From assembly GCF_016616885.1 (NCBI RefSeq), contig NZ_CP067102.1, forward strand, positions 7,530,501 to 7,594,500: 64,000 bases of DNA, read 5' to 3'. This document shows, one piece after another, positions 1 to 8,602 of this stretch (position 1 is the first letter of the stretch; each line of letters starts with the position of its first letter). The position numbers and the translations under genes are program-made. The notes beneath the pieces were generated by a model that saw only the letters and a list, made by a program, of their open reading frames with translations, had not been told where the DNA came from and did not search any database. The stretch comes from Bradyrhizobium diazoefficiens (lineage in GTDB: Bacteria; Pseudomonadota; Alphaproteobacteria; Rhizobiales; Xanthobacteraceae).

Positions 1-1356
1 AGCACACATCTTGGTCGAGGAAGTATCCTTCGGCAATGGCATTGAAGCGTGTGAGGCCGTGGGACATTGTAATTGGCCCTGTGGATCGCTCGCTTTCATA
101 ACCTGTCCATCCGCCGAGGCGAGCGATCGTCCAGGCGGCCCAGGCAAGGCTTTGGGGCGGATATGGGTTCTGCTGCTTGATCGTGCGACCTTGGAGTTTG
201 TCCTGGAGCGCTTCGAGGACTTCGATCTGTCTGTCGTCGAAGACGTGACTGGCGGGCTGGTCATGGTGGGGAGCGGCACGTGCGAGCACGAGTTGCATGC
301 TGGTCGTTGCGCCAATCAATGCGATGACGGCGAGTTTTTCCAGAGCCTCACCGTCTTCGGCGACGCTCTCTTCGATCTTCAGTCCCTGGCTCTTCACGGT
401 CCGGAACAGCTGCTCGATGTGCCAGCGCTGCCGATACCAGCCTATGACAGTCAGCGCCTGTGCGGCGGTATCGACGGCATGGGTGGTCAGCAAGCGCCAG
501 TGGACCGGCGTTTCCTTGGCGGGCGGATCGCGCTCGATGACCTCGATGGCGGACAATTCGATCTCCTCCGGGGCATCCCGGTCGGAGCAGGATTGCGGGC
601 GGCGGATTCGGACGCGCCCGAAGCGCACGGTCAGGCGGGCCTGCCGCGCCTGACGCTTTTTGCCAGGCCGCGCCGGCAGATCAAGCGAGTAGCTGTGCCT
701 TTCGGGCAGTTCCGCCATGGCTGCAAACAACGTCCCGCCATCGACCATCGCGCGGTCGCGGCAGGCGCGCGTCAGAAGCTCGGTGCGCCGGTCCGGCAGA
801 CGAGCCCATTTCTCGTAGATGTCGCCTTCGCGGTCATCGATCACCGTGACCCGGACGGCCTTGCCCAGCGCCGCCTTGGCGCGTTGAGGACCCTTGAGCC
901 AGCGGTAGGACTCCTTTTCCTCGATCGGCTGCTTGCGATAATCCTTGCTCTTGGCCTTCAAGCGCCGCCAGACCTGGACGTCAAGCAGACCGAGACAATG
1001 TCCATGCTCGGCGTCTACCGCCAGCATCGGATGCACGAACAACCCGACATCGCGGCCATTGCCGACGGTGCCAAGGCCGCGTTTGCGTTCGCGCTGGCTC
1101 TCATAATTGATTTCGCTGGTATCTTGGATCACCAGCACATGACGATCGGCGCTGGCCTCGGCTACCCGTGCTCTCTGATGCAGCACCATCTTCGAGACTG
1201 TGACCCGATCGTTCAGCACAAACCGGCGGAATGCGACTTGCTCGGCACGCGTGTCGCCAAGTTGACGCAGGCAGATCGTCTGCCGATCCGACACGCGCTG
1301 CAACAGCCGCGCGCCGTTTTTTTAAGACGCGCGTCGCCAAAATGCCCAAGATTCAT
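1..1356 (-). CDS. IS4-family transposase, interrupted by a one-base frameshift at an A7 tract and cut at the left edge
   Basis: Transposase of the DDE class. ATG at 1356 opens MNLGHFGDARLK, the usual N-terminal motif. The frame then breaks at seven A's (1317-1323 on the coding strand), and the rest of the protein continues open in the -1 frame to the window edge. The body shows the Tn5-type catalytic blocks in order: VIQDTSEINY (first Asp), the IEEKESYRWL region, VIDDREGDIYEKW (second Asp), and YRQRWHIEQLFRTVKS (the YREK-like glutamate block). The body frame has a TAA just before the tract, so without slippage only a truncated product could form. The coding frame runs into the terminal inverted repeat. 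The gene could be a recent frameshift mutant, or it could rely on -1 slippage to make full-length protein; the sequence alone does not decide. Confidence 0.82.
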
Positions 1357-1463
1357 CTCCGCCACCGCCTTCTCGTGAGAATCGCGACAGCAGATAAAGA
1401 ATCACATCGGATTCCCTCCGCTCAAGTCCCAAATGCTTGATAAATCGCGGAAAGATGTGTGCT
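1..1463 (-). mobile_element. IS4-family (Tn5/IS50-like) insertion sequence, left end cut by the window
   Basis: A minus-strand DDE transposase fills this stretch. Perfect 12-bp inverted repeats flank it: agcacacatctt at 1-12 and aagatgtgtgct at 1452-1463. Inward of base 12 the two ends no longer match, so the repeat is 12 bp unless it extends left of the window. The repeats and transposase together indicate an insertion sequence of about 1.46 kb. The target-site duplication cannot be checked because the left flank is missing. Confidence 0.8.
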
Positions 1464-1496
1464 CACGCTAGCCCACAGTGGGGAGAGGGGAAGAGC

Positions 1497-2108
1497 TCAC
1501 CACATCGTCGCGGCCGCGCGCTCCGGCCAGACGCGGTCATACTCGGCGCCGCCGACCTTGTTCTGGCTCATCTCGGCGAGGATCTGGCCTGGCGTCGGCA
1601 AGGTCTTCGGGTCGATGCGCTTGTCGGGATTCCAGAGGTCGGCGCGGACGATGGCGCGGGCGCACTGGAAGTAGATCTCTTCCACATTCATCACCATGAC
1701 GCTGCGCGGCGCTTTGCCCTCGATCTTGAACGAAGAGAGCAGCTGCGGATCCACTGAGAGATGCGCGCGGCCGTTGGCGCGGACCGCGTTGCCCGACCCC
1801 GGAATCAGGAACATCAGCGACACCCGGGGGTCACGCACGATGTTGCGCAAGGAGTCGATCCGGTTGTTGCCGCGGCGATCCGGCAGCATCAGCGTGTTGG
1901 GATCGTGGATGCGAACAAAGCCGGGGAGATCGCCGCGCGGCGAGCAGTCGATGCCCTCGGGCCCGATGGTGGCGAGCGCGGCAAACGGCGCCTTCTCGAT
2001 GAAGATGCGGTAGAGCGGGGTGACGTGGTCGGCGACTTTCACGATCGAGGCGTCATTGGTGGCGCCGTAGATGGCCTCTAGCTGTTCGACCGTTTCGATC
2101 ACCGACAT
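1497..2108 (-). CDS. PPOX-class FMN-binding protein (pyridoxamine 5'-phosphate oxidase family, DR_2398-like)
   Basis: This 203-residue protein has the split-barrel flavin-binding fold of the pyridoxamine-phosphate-oxidase superfamily. Visible signatures are PFAALATIGPEGIDCSPRGD near residue 40, LMLPDRRGNNRIDSLRNI near 75, and RVSLMFLIPG near 95. It resembles the subfamily known as the DR_2398 family, whose substrate is not established. The gene follows phnN by 25 bp on the same strand, so it may be the last gene of the C-P lyase operon. That link is an inference from spacing only; no phosphonate role is known for the family. The IS lies just downstream. Confidence 0.85.
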   Translation of the reverse strand: MSVIETVEQLEAIYGATNDASIVKVADHVTPLYRIFIEKAPFAALATIGPEGIDCSPRGDLPGFVRIHDPNTLMLPDRRGNNRIDSLRNIVRDPRVSLMFLIPGSGNAVRANGRAHLSVDPQLLSSFKIEGKAPRSVMVMNVEEIYFQCARAIVRADLWNPDKRIDPKTLPTPGQILAEMSQNKVGGAEYDRVWPERAAATMW

Positions 2109-2133
2109 TCCGTTCTCCTTGTTACGCCGGCGC

Positions 2134-2730
2134 TTACTCGTGCCAGCATTCGTTCCTGATCACGCGCAGGAGGTGGCGGCTGTGATAGTCAGCGCTCCCA
2201 GCGTTGAAGATGGTGACGTCCGCGTTGGTCGATGCGTCATCGACGCTGCGCGCGAGCCGATCTGCGATATTGCCGTCGCTGTGACGCGCGCGCGCAGCGA
2301 GCCGCTGCGCCAGCACGTCCGGCGGCGCCGTGATCGCGACCACGACGACGTTGGCGTAGGTCCCGCGCAACACAGCGATCACCGTGCGCGAGACGTTGAC
2401 GACCACGGCGCGACCCGCGCGGATGTCGTCGTTGATCTCCAGCGGCAGAGCATAGGAATGGCCATGCGCGTCCCAATGCACGGCGAAATCGCCGTGATCG
2501 CGCGCACGGGCGAATTCGTCGGGGCTCAACGCAATATTGTCCTCGTCGGCAGAGGACGCGCGCGTCACGACGCGGCGCGGGAAGACGATGCCATGATCGT
2601 CGGCACAGGCCGCCTGCGCCAGACGCAGCAGCGTGTCCTTGCCGGCACCGCTCGGGCCGACCACGAGCACCAGTCGCCCGGGCCCGATCGCGCCCGCCTG
2701 CTCCTCGACCGCCGTGACCGTCTGGCTCAT
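2134..2730 (-). CDS. phnN: Ribose 1,5-bisphosphate phosphokinase
   Basis: PhnN phosphorylates ribose 1,5-bisphosphate with ATP to make PRPP, the last step that returns ribose carbon from the C-P lyase pathway. The 198-residue protein has a P-loop (VVGPSGAGKDTLL, residues about 23-35) and a guanylate-kinase-like core with RRVVTRASSADEDN and SYALPLEIND. Length and motifs fit PhnN. Its ATG overlaps the end of phnM by four bases, indicating translational coupling. Confidence 0.95.
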   Translation of the reverse strand: MSQTVTAVEEQAGAIGPGRLVLVVGPSGAGKDTLLRLAQAACADDHGIVFPRRVVTRASSADEDNIALSPDEFARARDHGDFAVHWDAHGHSYALPLEINDDIRAGRAVVVNVSRTVIAVLRGTYANVVVVAITAPPDVLAQRLAARARHSDGNIADRLARSVDDASTNADVTIFNAGSADYHSRHLLRVIRNECWHE

Positions 2731-3878
2731 GCGACCCGGCCCCCTTCGCGCCAGACGCTGCGAACCACGGGGACGCTGCCCGCGACATGCACGCGGATCA
2801 GATCAGCGCGCTTGCCAATTGCAATCTCGCCGCGATCAGTAAGGCCGACCGCATCAGCGGGCGCTTTCGTCACGGTACGAACGGCCGCCGGCAGGCTGAT
2901 CGACGGCGCATGCTCGGGCAATTGCAGCGCGCCCATCAGCAGGCTCGACGGGATGTAGTCGGACGACAGGATGTCGAGCAGGCCTTCGCGGGCGAGATCG
3001 ACCGCGGCGATGTTGCCGGAATGCGAGCCGCCACGCACGACGTTGGGCGCCCCCATCAGGATGTCGATGCCGGCCTGGTGCAGGCCGCGCGCGGCCTCGA
3101 TCGTGGTCGGAAATTCCGCCACCGCGACACCATCACGCACGGCGTCCGCCACGTTCTCCTCGGTGGTGTCGTCATGGCTTGCGAGCGGAATCTTGTACCG
3201 ATGCGCCAGCGCGACGATCTGGCGCATGTTGGTCGTGGCATAGGCCTTCTGGTACTCGAAGCGCTTTGCGAACAGCTCGTCGAGCTCGGCATCGGTCTTG
3301 CCACCGCCCTTGCCGCGATAATAGTCGCGCAGCTTGACCTCGTCGCGGAACTGGCGCTGGCCGGGGGTATGGTCCATCAGCGACATCAGCTTGACGTCGG
3401 GCCGGTCAATCAGCTCCTTGGCTTCCTCGACCACGCTCGGCATCGGGATTTCGCAGCGCAGATGCAGGAAGTGGTCGGCGCGCAACAGGCGCGAGTCGCG
3501 TGCGGTCGTGATCGCGGCAGCGAGCACGCCGGCACGGCCATCGACCTCCTCGGCGCCGTCCTCGCGCCAGACCCGGAGCGAATCGAACACCGTGGTGATA
3601 CCTGAGGTCGCGAGCTGGCCGTCATAGGAGACGACGGCGGCGACCGGATTCCAGAACACCTTCGGGCGCGGCACATAATGCGCTTCGAGATGGTCGGTGT
3701 GGAGCTCGATCAGGCCGGGCATGATCAGGTCGCCGCCGGCATCGTCAGCGCCCGCGGGCGCCCTGCCCTCGCCGATCTCGGCAATGCGTCCGTCCACCAG
3801 AGCAAGCCAGCCCTGCTCGATCACCCGGTCAGCCAACACGATCCTGGCGTTCGCGATCACGATATCCTTCGGCTTCAT
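2727..3878 (-). CDS. phnM: alpha-D-ribose 1-methylphosphonate 5-triphosphate diphosphatase
   Basis: PhnM is an amidohydrolase-fold enzyme that removes pyrophosphate from the 5'-triphosphate intermediate made by the PhnGHIL complex, giving the substrate of PhnJ. In this 383-residue protein the metal-binding motif LIELHTDHLEAHY is near residue 57, SHDDTTEENV near 237, and the C-terminal ADLIRV block is present. It sits between phnL (14-bp gap) and phnN (4-bp overlap). A second phnM-like gene lies at 13826-15019; this copy, inside the core operon, is the likely housekeeping enzyme. Confidence 0.95.
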   Translation of the reverse strand: MKPKDIVIANARIVLADRVIEQGWLALVDGRIAEIGEGRAPAGADDAGGDLIMPGLIELHTDHLEAHYVPRPKVFWNPVAAVVSYDGQLATSGITTVFDSLRVWREDGAEEVDGRAGVLAAAITTARDSRLLRADHFLHLRCEIPMPSVVEEAKELIDRPDVKLMSLMDHTPGQRQFRDEVKLRDYYRGKGGGKTDAELDELFAKRFEYQKAYATTNMRQIVALAHRYKIPLASHDDTTEENVADAVRDGVAVAEFPTTIEAARGLHQAGIDILMGAPNVVRGGSHSGNIAAVDLAREGLLDILSSDYIPSSLLMGALQLPEHAPSISLPAAVRTVTKAPADAVGLTDRGEIAIGKRADLIRVHVAGSVPVVRSVWREGGRVA

Positions 3879-3892
3879 GTTCTTGGCTTCCT

Positions 3893-4603
3893 TCAGGCCG
3901 CGGCGGCAAAGCTGGTGACGTCGACGATGCGGTCGGCAATCAGATGGCGGATTTCGTCGTCATGGACAATGGCCACCATGGCGACGCCCTGGCGCTTCTT
4001 CTCGGCGACCAGCGCGACCACGACGGCGCGGTTGGCGGCATCGAGCGAGGCGGTCGGCTCGTCCAGCAGCAGGATCGGCAGATCCGAGATGAAGCCGCGC
4101 GCGATGTTGACGCGCTGCTGCTCGCCGCCGGAGAAGGTCGCGGGCGGAAGCTGCCAGAGACGCTCGGGGATGTTGAGACGATGCAGCAGCTCGCCGGCGC
4201 GTGCCTGCGCATCGGCGCGCGTCAGGCCGTTGACGATCAAGGGCTCGGCGACGACGTCGATGGTGGCGACCCGCGGCACCGCACGCAGGAACTGGCTGAC
4301 ATAGCCGATGGTGGCGCGGCGGACGTTGAGGACCTGCCGCGGCTCGGCGGTGGCGAGGTCGATCACCTCACCACGATGGCGGATGCCGATCCTGCCGGAG
4401 TCGCAGCGGTAATTGCCGAAGATCATCTTCAGGATCGACGATTTTCCGGCACCTGACGGCCCCGACAGCACGACACACTCGCCGGGCTCGACGTGGAAGG
4501 TCACGCCGCGCACGACAGGCAATTCGATGCCGCCCTGCAGGTGCATCGTGAAGGTCTTGTTGGCGTCGGCGATGTCGATCATGGCGGTCATCGGTAAACT
4601 CAT
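3893..4603 (-). CDS. phnL: C-P lyase ABC-type ATPase subunit PhnL
   Basis: PhnL is an ABC-type ATPase that works with PhnG, H and I in coupling phosphonate to ATP; it is not a transporter. In this 236-residue protein the Walker A motif is GPSGAGKSS (about residue 50), the signature is FSGGEQQR, and Walker B is ILLLDEPTASLD. Three in-frame ATGs lie close together (4603, 4591, 4582). The middle one is also plausible because PhnL proteins usually open MTAM; the longest is given here. It follows phnK by 10 bp. Confidence 0.93.
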   Translation of the reverse strand: MSLPMTAMIDIADANKTFTMHLQGGIELPVVRGVTFHVEPGECVVLSGPSGAGKSSILKMIFGNYRCDSGRIGIRHRGEVIDLATAEPRQVLNVRRATIGYVSQFLRAVPRVATIDVVAEPLIVNGLTRADAQARAGELLHRLNIPERLWQLPPATFSGGEQQRVNIARGFISDLPILLLDEPTASLDAANRAVVVALVAEKKRQGVAMVAIVHDDEIRHLIADRIVDVTSFAAAA

Positions 4604-4613
4604 GCTGAAAAGC

Positions 4614-5411
4614 TTATGGCGGCAGAATCGAGGAGACGAGGAGCTGGGTGTAGGGCTCGCGCGGATCGTCCAGCACCTGGTCGGTCAGACCGGTCTCGAT
4701 GACGCGGCCGCCCTTCATCACCATCACGCGATGCGACAACAGGCGCGCGACCGCGAGATCGTGGGTGACGATGACGACGGCCAGATGCAATTCGGCGACG
4801 AGATTGCGCAGGAGATCGAGCAGGCGGGCCTGGACTGAAACATCGAGCCCGCCGGTCGGCTCGTCCATGAACACCAGCCGCGGCCCGGTGACGAGGTTGC
4901 GCGCGATCTGGAGGCGCTGGCGCATGCCGCCAGAATAGGTGCGTGGCGCATCATCGATACGCGCGACGTCGATCTCGACGCGCGTGAGCCAGTCGGAGGC
5001 GGATTCGCGAATGCGGCCGTAGTGGTTCCAGCCCACGGCCATCAACCGCTCGCCGACATTGGCGCCCGCCGAGACCGCCATGCGCAGGCCCTGCGCCGGA
5101 TCCTGGTGCACGAAACCCCAGTCGGTGCGGAACAAGAGCCGCCGCTCGGCCTCGCCAAGCGCAGCGAGATCACGGGTGACGCCGTCGCGCATCCGGTACG
5201 ACACCTGCCCGCCGCTTGCCGCGAGCTGGCCTGACAGGAGCTGCAGCAGCGTCGACTTGCCGGAGCCGGATTCGCCGACGATCGCCAGCACCTCGCCGGG
5301 ATAGAGCGAGAACGACACGTCACGGCAGGCGGCGATGCGGCCGTAGGACTTGCTGAGGCTTTCCGCGACCAGCAACGGCTGATCGGTTTCGAGCAGATCC
5401 TGATCAGCCAT
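4614..5411 (-). CDS. phnK: C-P lyase ABC-type ATPase subunit PhnK
   Basis: PhnK is the ABC-type ATPase that binds the PhnGHIJ core at PhnJ. The start at 5411 (MADQDLLETDQ) has a purine-rich site, gggaggagc, just upstream, and overlaps the end of phnJ by eight bases, giving 265 residues. The Walker A is GESGSGKST, the signature YSGGMRQR, and Walker B LVFMDEPTGGLDVS. A longer in-frame reading to 5450 exists but would lie wholly inside phnJ and lacks the ribosome site. Confidence 0.94.
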   Translation of the reverse strand: MADQDLLETDQPLLVAESLSKSYGRIAACRDVSFSLYPGEVLAIVGESGSGKSTLLQLLSGQLAASGGQVSYRMRDGVTRDLAALGEAERRLLFRTDWGFVHQDPAQGLRMAVSAGANVGERLMAVGWNHYGRIRESASDWLTRVEIDVARIDDAPRTYSGGMRQRLQIARNLVTGPRLVFMDEPTGGLDVSVQARLLDLLRNLVAELHLAVVIVTHDLAVARLLSHRVMVMKGGRVIETGLTDQVLDDPREPYTQLLVSSILPP

Positions 5412-6300
5412 TTGCTCCTCCCTGCGCCTTGTCCTTGTAGGGCGCAGCACTCAGGGCACCGTGATGACCGGCAGCCTGACGTCCCTCGCAATAGTCGGTG
5501 TCCGAGCAGACGAACATGCGGCTGCCCTTGTCGTCGGTGACGATCTCGTCGAGGTAGGAATTTTCGGCGGCGCACAGCGCACAGGGCGCGTTGAAGCGGT
5601 AGGGCTCGAACGGGTGGTCCTCGAAATCGAGCGACACCACCTGGGTGTAGGGCGGGATCGCATAGATGCGCTTCTCGCGGCCGGCGCCGAACAATTGCAG
5701 CGCCGGGCAATTGTCCATCTTGGGATTGTCGAATTTCGGCGTCGGCGACGGGTCCATCACGTAGCGCGCATTCACCTTCACCGGATAGGCGTAGGCGGTC
5801 GCGATGTGACCGAAGCGGGCGATGTCCTCGTAGAGCTTCACATGCATCAGGCCGTATTCGGCGAGCGCGTGCATGCGCCGCGTCTCCGTCTCGCGCGGCT
5901 CGAGGAAGCGCAGGGGTTCCGGGATCGGCACCTGATAGACCAGCACCTGGTTTCCGTGCAGCGACGTCTCGGGAATGCGGTGGCGGGTCTGGATCACGGT
6001 GGCCTCGTCCGTCGACGTCGTGGTCGCGACGCCGGCGGTCTTGGCGAAGAATTTGCGGATCGAGATCGCGTTGGTGGTGTCGTCCGAACCCTGGTCGATC
6101 ACCTTCAGCACATCCTGCGGCCCCAGGATCGCGGCGGTCACCTGCACGCCGCCGGTGCCCCAGCCATAGGGCATCGGCATCTCGCGGCTGGCGAACGGCA
6201 CCTGATAGCCGGGGATCGCGATCGCCTTCAGGATCGCGCGGCGGATCATCCGCTTGGTCTGCTCGTCGAGATAGGCAAAATTGTAGGCGGGCGCGTTCAT
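5404..6300 (-). CDS. phnJ: C-P lyase radical SAM subunit (alpha-D-ribose 1-methylphosphonate 5-phosphate C-P-lyase)
   Basis: PhnJ cleaves the carbon-phosphorus bond by radical SAM chemistry. The 298-residue protein carries the unusual cluster motif of this family: CALC near residue 245, then a third cysteine about 21 residues later in FVCSDTDYC. The N-terminal block (YNFAYLDEQTKRMIRRA) and MPYGWGTGGVQVT are strongly conserved in the family. Its ATG overlaps the phnI stop by four bases. Confidence 0.97.
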   Translation of the reverse strand: MNAPAYNFAYLDEQTKRMIRRAILKAIAIPGYQVPFASREMPMPYGWGTGGVQVTAAILGPQDVLKVIDQGSDDTTNAISIRKFFAKTAGVATTTSTDEATVIQTRHRIPETSLHGNQVLVYQVPIPEPLRFLEPRETETRRMHALAEYGLMHVKLYEDIARFGHIATAYAYPVKVNARYVMDPSPTPKFDNPKMDNCPALQLFGAGREKRIYAIPPYTQVVSLDFEDHPFEPYRFNAPCALCAAENSYLDEIVTDDKGSRMFVCSDTDYCEGRQAAGHHGALSAAPYKDKAQGGANG

Positions 6301-7412
6301 TCCGCGGCCTCCTTCATGGCATCGGGCGCATTGGCCTCGCTCGAGGCTTCGGCAAACTCCCTGCGGAGCTTGCGCAGCAGGCCGAGCTCGGACTGGAAGT
6401 CGACATAATGCGGCAGCTTCAGATGCTCGACGAAGCCGGTCGCTTGGACGTTGTCCGAATGCGACAACACGAATTCTTCATCTTGCGCCGGGGCCCCAAC
6501 CTCTTCACCGAGCTCGCGGGCGCGTAGCGCGCGATCGACCAGCGCCATCGACATGGTCTTGCGCTCGCTCTGGCCGAAGGCAAGGCCATAACCGCGGGTG
6601 AAGCACGGCGCTTCCGTTGCCGAGCCCTTGAACTGGTTGACCATCTGGCACTCCGTCAGTTCGATCGAGCCGAGCGGCACGGCAAAGCCGACGTCTTCGG
6701 CAGCGAACTCCACCTCGACCTCGCCGAAGCGGATCTCGCCGGCGAAGGGATGGTTGCGGCCGTAGCCGCGCTGGGTGGAATAGCCCATCGCCAGCAGGAA
6801 GCCTTCGTCGCCGCGTGCGAGATTTTGCAGGCGCAAATCGCGGTCCGCGGGAAAGTTCAGCGGCTCGCGGGTGAGATCGCCGATGCTGGCGCCGTCGTCG
6901 GCCTGCGGCGAGGTTTCGATCAACCCGTCGCGGCCCAGGATGTCGGTCACGCGCGGCGTCGGCGCCGTCGAGGCTTCGGTCACAGCCGGCGCTTCCGGCA
7001 CAAAACCTTCGGCCAGCGAGGGATCGAGCAGGCGATGGGTGTAGTCGAAGGTGGGCCCGAGGATCTGGCCACCGGGAATGTCCTTGAAGGTCGAGGACAC
7101 CCGCCGCCGCACCCGCATGGCGCCGGTGTCGACCGGCTCGCTGGCGCCGAAGCGCGGCAAGGTGGCGCGGAAAGCGCGAACGAGGAAGATCGCCTCGATC
7201 AAATCGCCGCGCGCCTGCTTGATCGCCAGCGCAGCAAGCTCACGGTCATAGAGCGAGCCCTCGCTCATGACGCGATCGACGGCGAGGCCGAGTTGCTCCG
7301 AGATCTGGTCGAAGGAGATTTCCGGCACGCTTTGATCGCCGCGCCGCGCATTGGCGAGCAGGCGATGGGCGTTCTCGATGGCGCGTTCGCCGCCTTTGAC
7401 TGCGACATACAT
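6297..7412 (-). CDS. phnI: C-P lyase complex subunit / nucleosidase PhnI
   Basis: PhnI, with G, H and L, displaces adenine from ATP to form ribose 1-methylphosphonate 5-triphosphate. The 371-residue protein opens MYVAVKGGERAIENAHRLLA and has conserved blocks MGYSTQRGYGRNHPFAGEIRFG near 205 and SHSDNVQATGFVEHLKLPHYVDFQSELGLL in the C-terminal third. Length and order fit the family. It begins four bases after phnH. Confidence 0.96.
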   Translation of the reverse strand: MYVAVKGGERAIENAHRLLANARRGDQSVPEISFDQISEQLGLAVDRVMSEGSLYDRELAALAIKQARGDLIEAIFLVRAFRATLPRFGASEPVDTGAMRVRRRVSSTFKDIPGGQILGPTFDYTHRLLDPSLAEGFVPEAPAVTEASTAPTPRVTDILGRDGLIETSPQADDGASIGDLTREPLNFPADRDLRLQNLARGDEGFLLAMGYSTQRGYGRNHPFAGEIRFGEVEVEFAAEDVGFAVPLGSIELTECQMVNQFKGSATEAPCFTRGYGLAFGQSERKTMSMALVDRALRARELGEEVGAPAQDEEFVLSHSDNVQATGFVEHLKLPHYVDFQSELGLLRKLRREFAEASSEANAPDAMKEAAE

Positions 7413-7416
7413 GCCT

Positions 7417-8025
7417 CTAGCCTCCCTTGCTCATGACACGCGTGGTGCGCGGAATCGCGACCATGGCATCATCGGCGACCAGAACCACGTCGATGCCGCG
7501 AGGAAACAGCGTCTCGTTGAACCGCAGGCGTTCGAACAGGTCGAACGGTTTGATCGACGCCTGCAGCGTTGCGATGCCGTCGATGCCGGGGCCGCGCAGC
7601 TCGAAGCTGCGGCCTGTGTCCAGGCTGTCGACCTGAATGATCACCGTGGTCGAACGATCCGGATATTCGTTGGTGCCGAGCGCGAAGCGCTCGAGCGAGG
7701 GCAGCGCGCCGCCGTCGCTGATCAGCGCAAAGGCTGCGATCGAGGAATCCTGGATCACCGGCCCGCCGGTGTGGAACTTGAGCCATTTCAGGACGTCGGA
7801 GCTTTCCGACATCCGCGCATCGAGCCAGAGCGGCGTGTCATGGTCGAACAGCGTCAGCGCGATCGCAGCGGTGCCGCGCATCATCGTCGCGGGCGTTCCC
7901 GCCATCGGCACGATGCGCTGGACCGAGCCCGGCCGCGCCATCGCGTCCATCACCGAGCGAAAAGTCGATTGCGCCGACAACACTTTGTCGACGAACCCCG
8001 GGGGCAGTTCCGCAATCGTGGTCAT
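7417..8025 (-). CDS. phnH: C-P lyase complex subunit PhnH
   Basis: PhnH is a structural subunit of the PhnGHIJ core complex. The start chosen at 8025 (MTTIAELPPGFVDKV) lies 4 bp after phnG and follows the purine-rich gaggggtgag. It gives 202 residues, normal for PhnH. The alternative ATG at 8064 would overlap phnG by 35 bases. Conserved stretches include FRSVMDAMARPGS near residue 18 and the LRGPGIDG segment in the C-terminal part. Confidence 0.93.
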   Translation of the reverse strand: MTTIAELPPGFVDKVLSAQSTFRSVMDAMARPGSVQRIVPMAGTPATMMRGTAAIALTLFDHDTPLWLDARMSESSDVLKWLKFHTGGPVIQDSSIAAFALISDGGALPSLERFALGTNEYPDRSTTVIIQVDSLDTGRSFELRGPGIDGIATLQASIKPFDLFERLRFNETLFPRGIDVVLVADDAMVAIPRTTRVMSKGG

Positions 8026-8029
8026 GGCC

Positions 8030-8485
8030 TCACCCCTCACCGCGCACCATGGTGTAGAAATCAACCTTCGTCGCTGCGGTCTCTTCCGCCGCCTGCTTGC
8101 GCCGAATCATAAGCTGCTCACGCAACGGCGCGATAACGTCGCGCTCCACCAGTCCGCCAAAATCGCGCGACTGCACCAGCGCGTCGCACAAGGCAATCAG
8201 CCGAGCCTTCTCGCCGTCGCGCCCGAGCGTGTAGCCGAAGCCGACCTCGCCGCTCGCAAGCCGCACCGCCGCGCGCGACACCGTGGCCTCGCCGAGATTG
8301 AACGGCGCACCGTCGCCGCCGACCCGGCCGCGCAGCATCACCAGGCCGTTCTCCGGTTCGCGCAGATCCTGATGGCCGGGCAAGGGGATCGTGCGGAGGC
8401 GGGCGGCGATCTCGCCTGCCTCCGCGTGCGCCAGCACGGCCATGGCGGCCTGGCGCTGGGCTTGCTGCGTGTTGTGCTGGGTCAC
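8030..8485 (-). CDS. phnG: C-P lyase complex subunit PhnG
   Basis: PhnG is the small subunit of the C-P lyase core. The 151-residue protein shows the family blocks ENGLVMLRGRVGGDGAPFNLGE and the C-terminal KVDFYTMVRGE. It is the first gene of the leftward phnGHIJKLMN operon. The 117-bp gap to the divergent phnF holds a Pho box and a 30-bp palindrome. Confidence 0.94.
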   Translation of the reverse strand: MTQHNTQQAQRQAAMAVLAHAEAGEIAARLRTIPLPGHQDLREPENGLVMLRGRVGGDGAPFNLGEATVSRAAVRLASGEVGFGYTLGRDGEKARLIALCDALVQSRDFGGLVERDVIAPLREQLMIRRKQAAEETAATKVDFYTMVRGEG

Positions 8486-8509
8486 CGAATCTTACCGACC
8501 TTGCCGAAT

Positions 8510-8539
8510 TCAAGTTGTCTATGATAGTAGACAACTTGA
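8510..8539. promoter_or_regulatory. Putative PhnF operator: 12-bp perfect inverted repeat
   Basis: Arms tcaagttgtcta (8510-8521) and tagacaacttga (8528-8539) are perfect reverse complements with a 6-base spacer. The site lies 25 bp from the phnG start, between phnG and the gene for the GntR/HutC-type regulator PhnF. Regulators of this family bind palindromes with GT-ac half-sites, so PhnF is the natural candidate; no binding data are known to me for this sequence. Confidence 0.72.
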
Positions 8540-8551
8540 TACGGAAACGCC

Positions 8552-8569
8552 ATGACTGTTTCGTGACAA
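8552..8569 (-). promoter_or_regulatory. Putative Pho box upstream of phnG
   Basis: Read on the minus strand this is TTGTCAC-GAAA-CAGTCAT: two 7-base repeats close to the PhoB consensus CTGTCAT with the standard 4-base spacer. It points toward phnG and ends 66 bases before its ATG, with the PhnF-like palindrome between them. That is the order expected for an activator site upstream of a repressor site. Confidence 0.6.
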
Positions 8570-8602
8570 AGCTGTGATTTTCGGGCTAGGCTGGCCACCG
8601 AC

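Noticed and set aside
11..1378. 455-residue plus-strand open frame at the left end
   Set aside because: It lies antisense to the transposase; the minus strand carries all the DDE motifs and the plus-strand product has no recognisable family.
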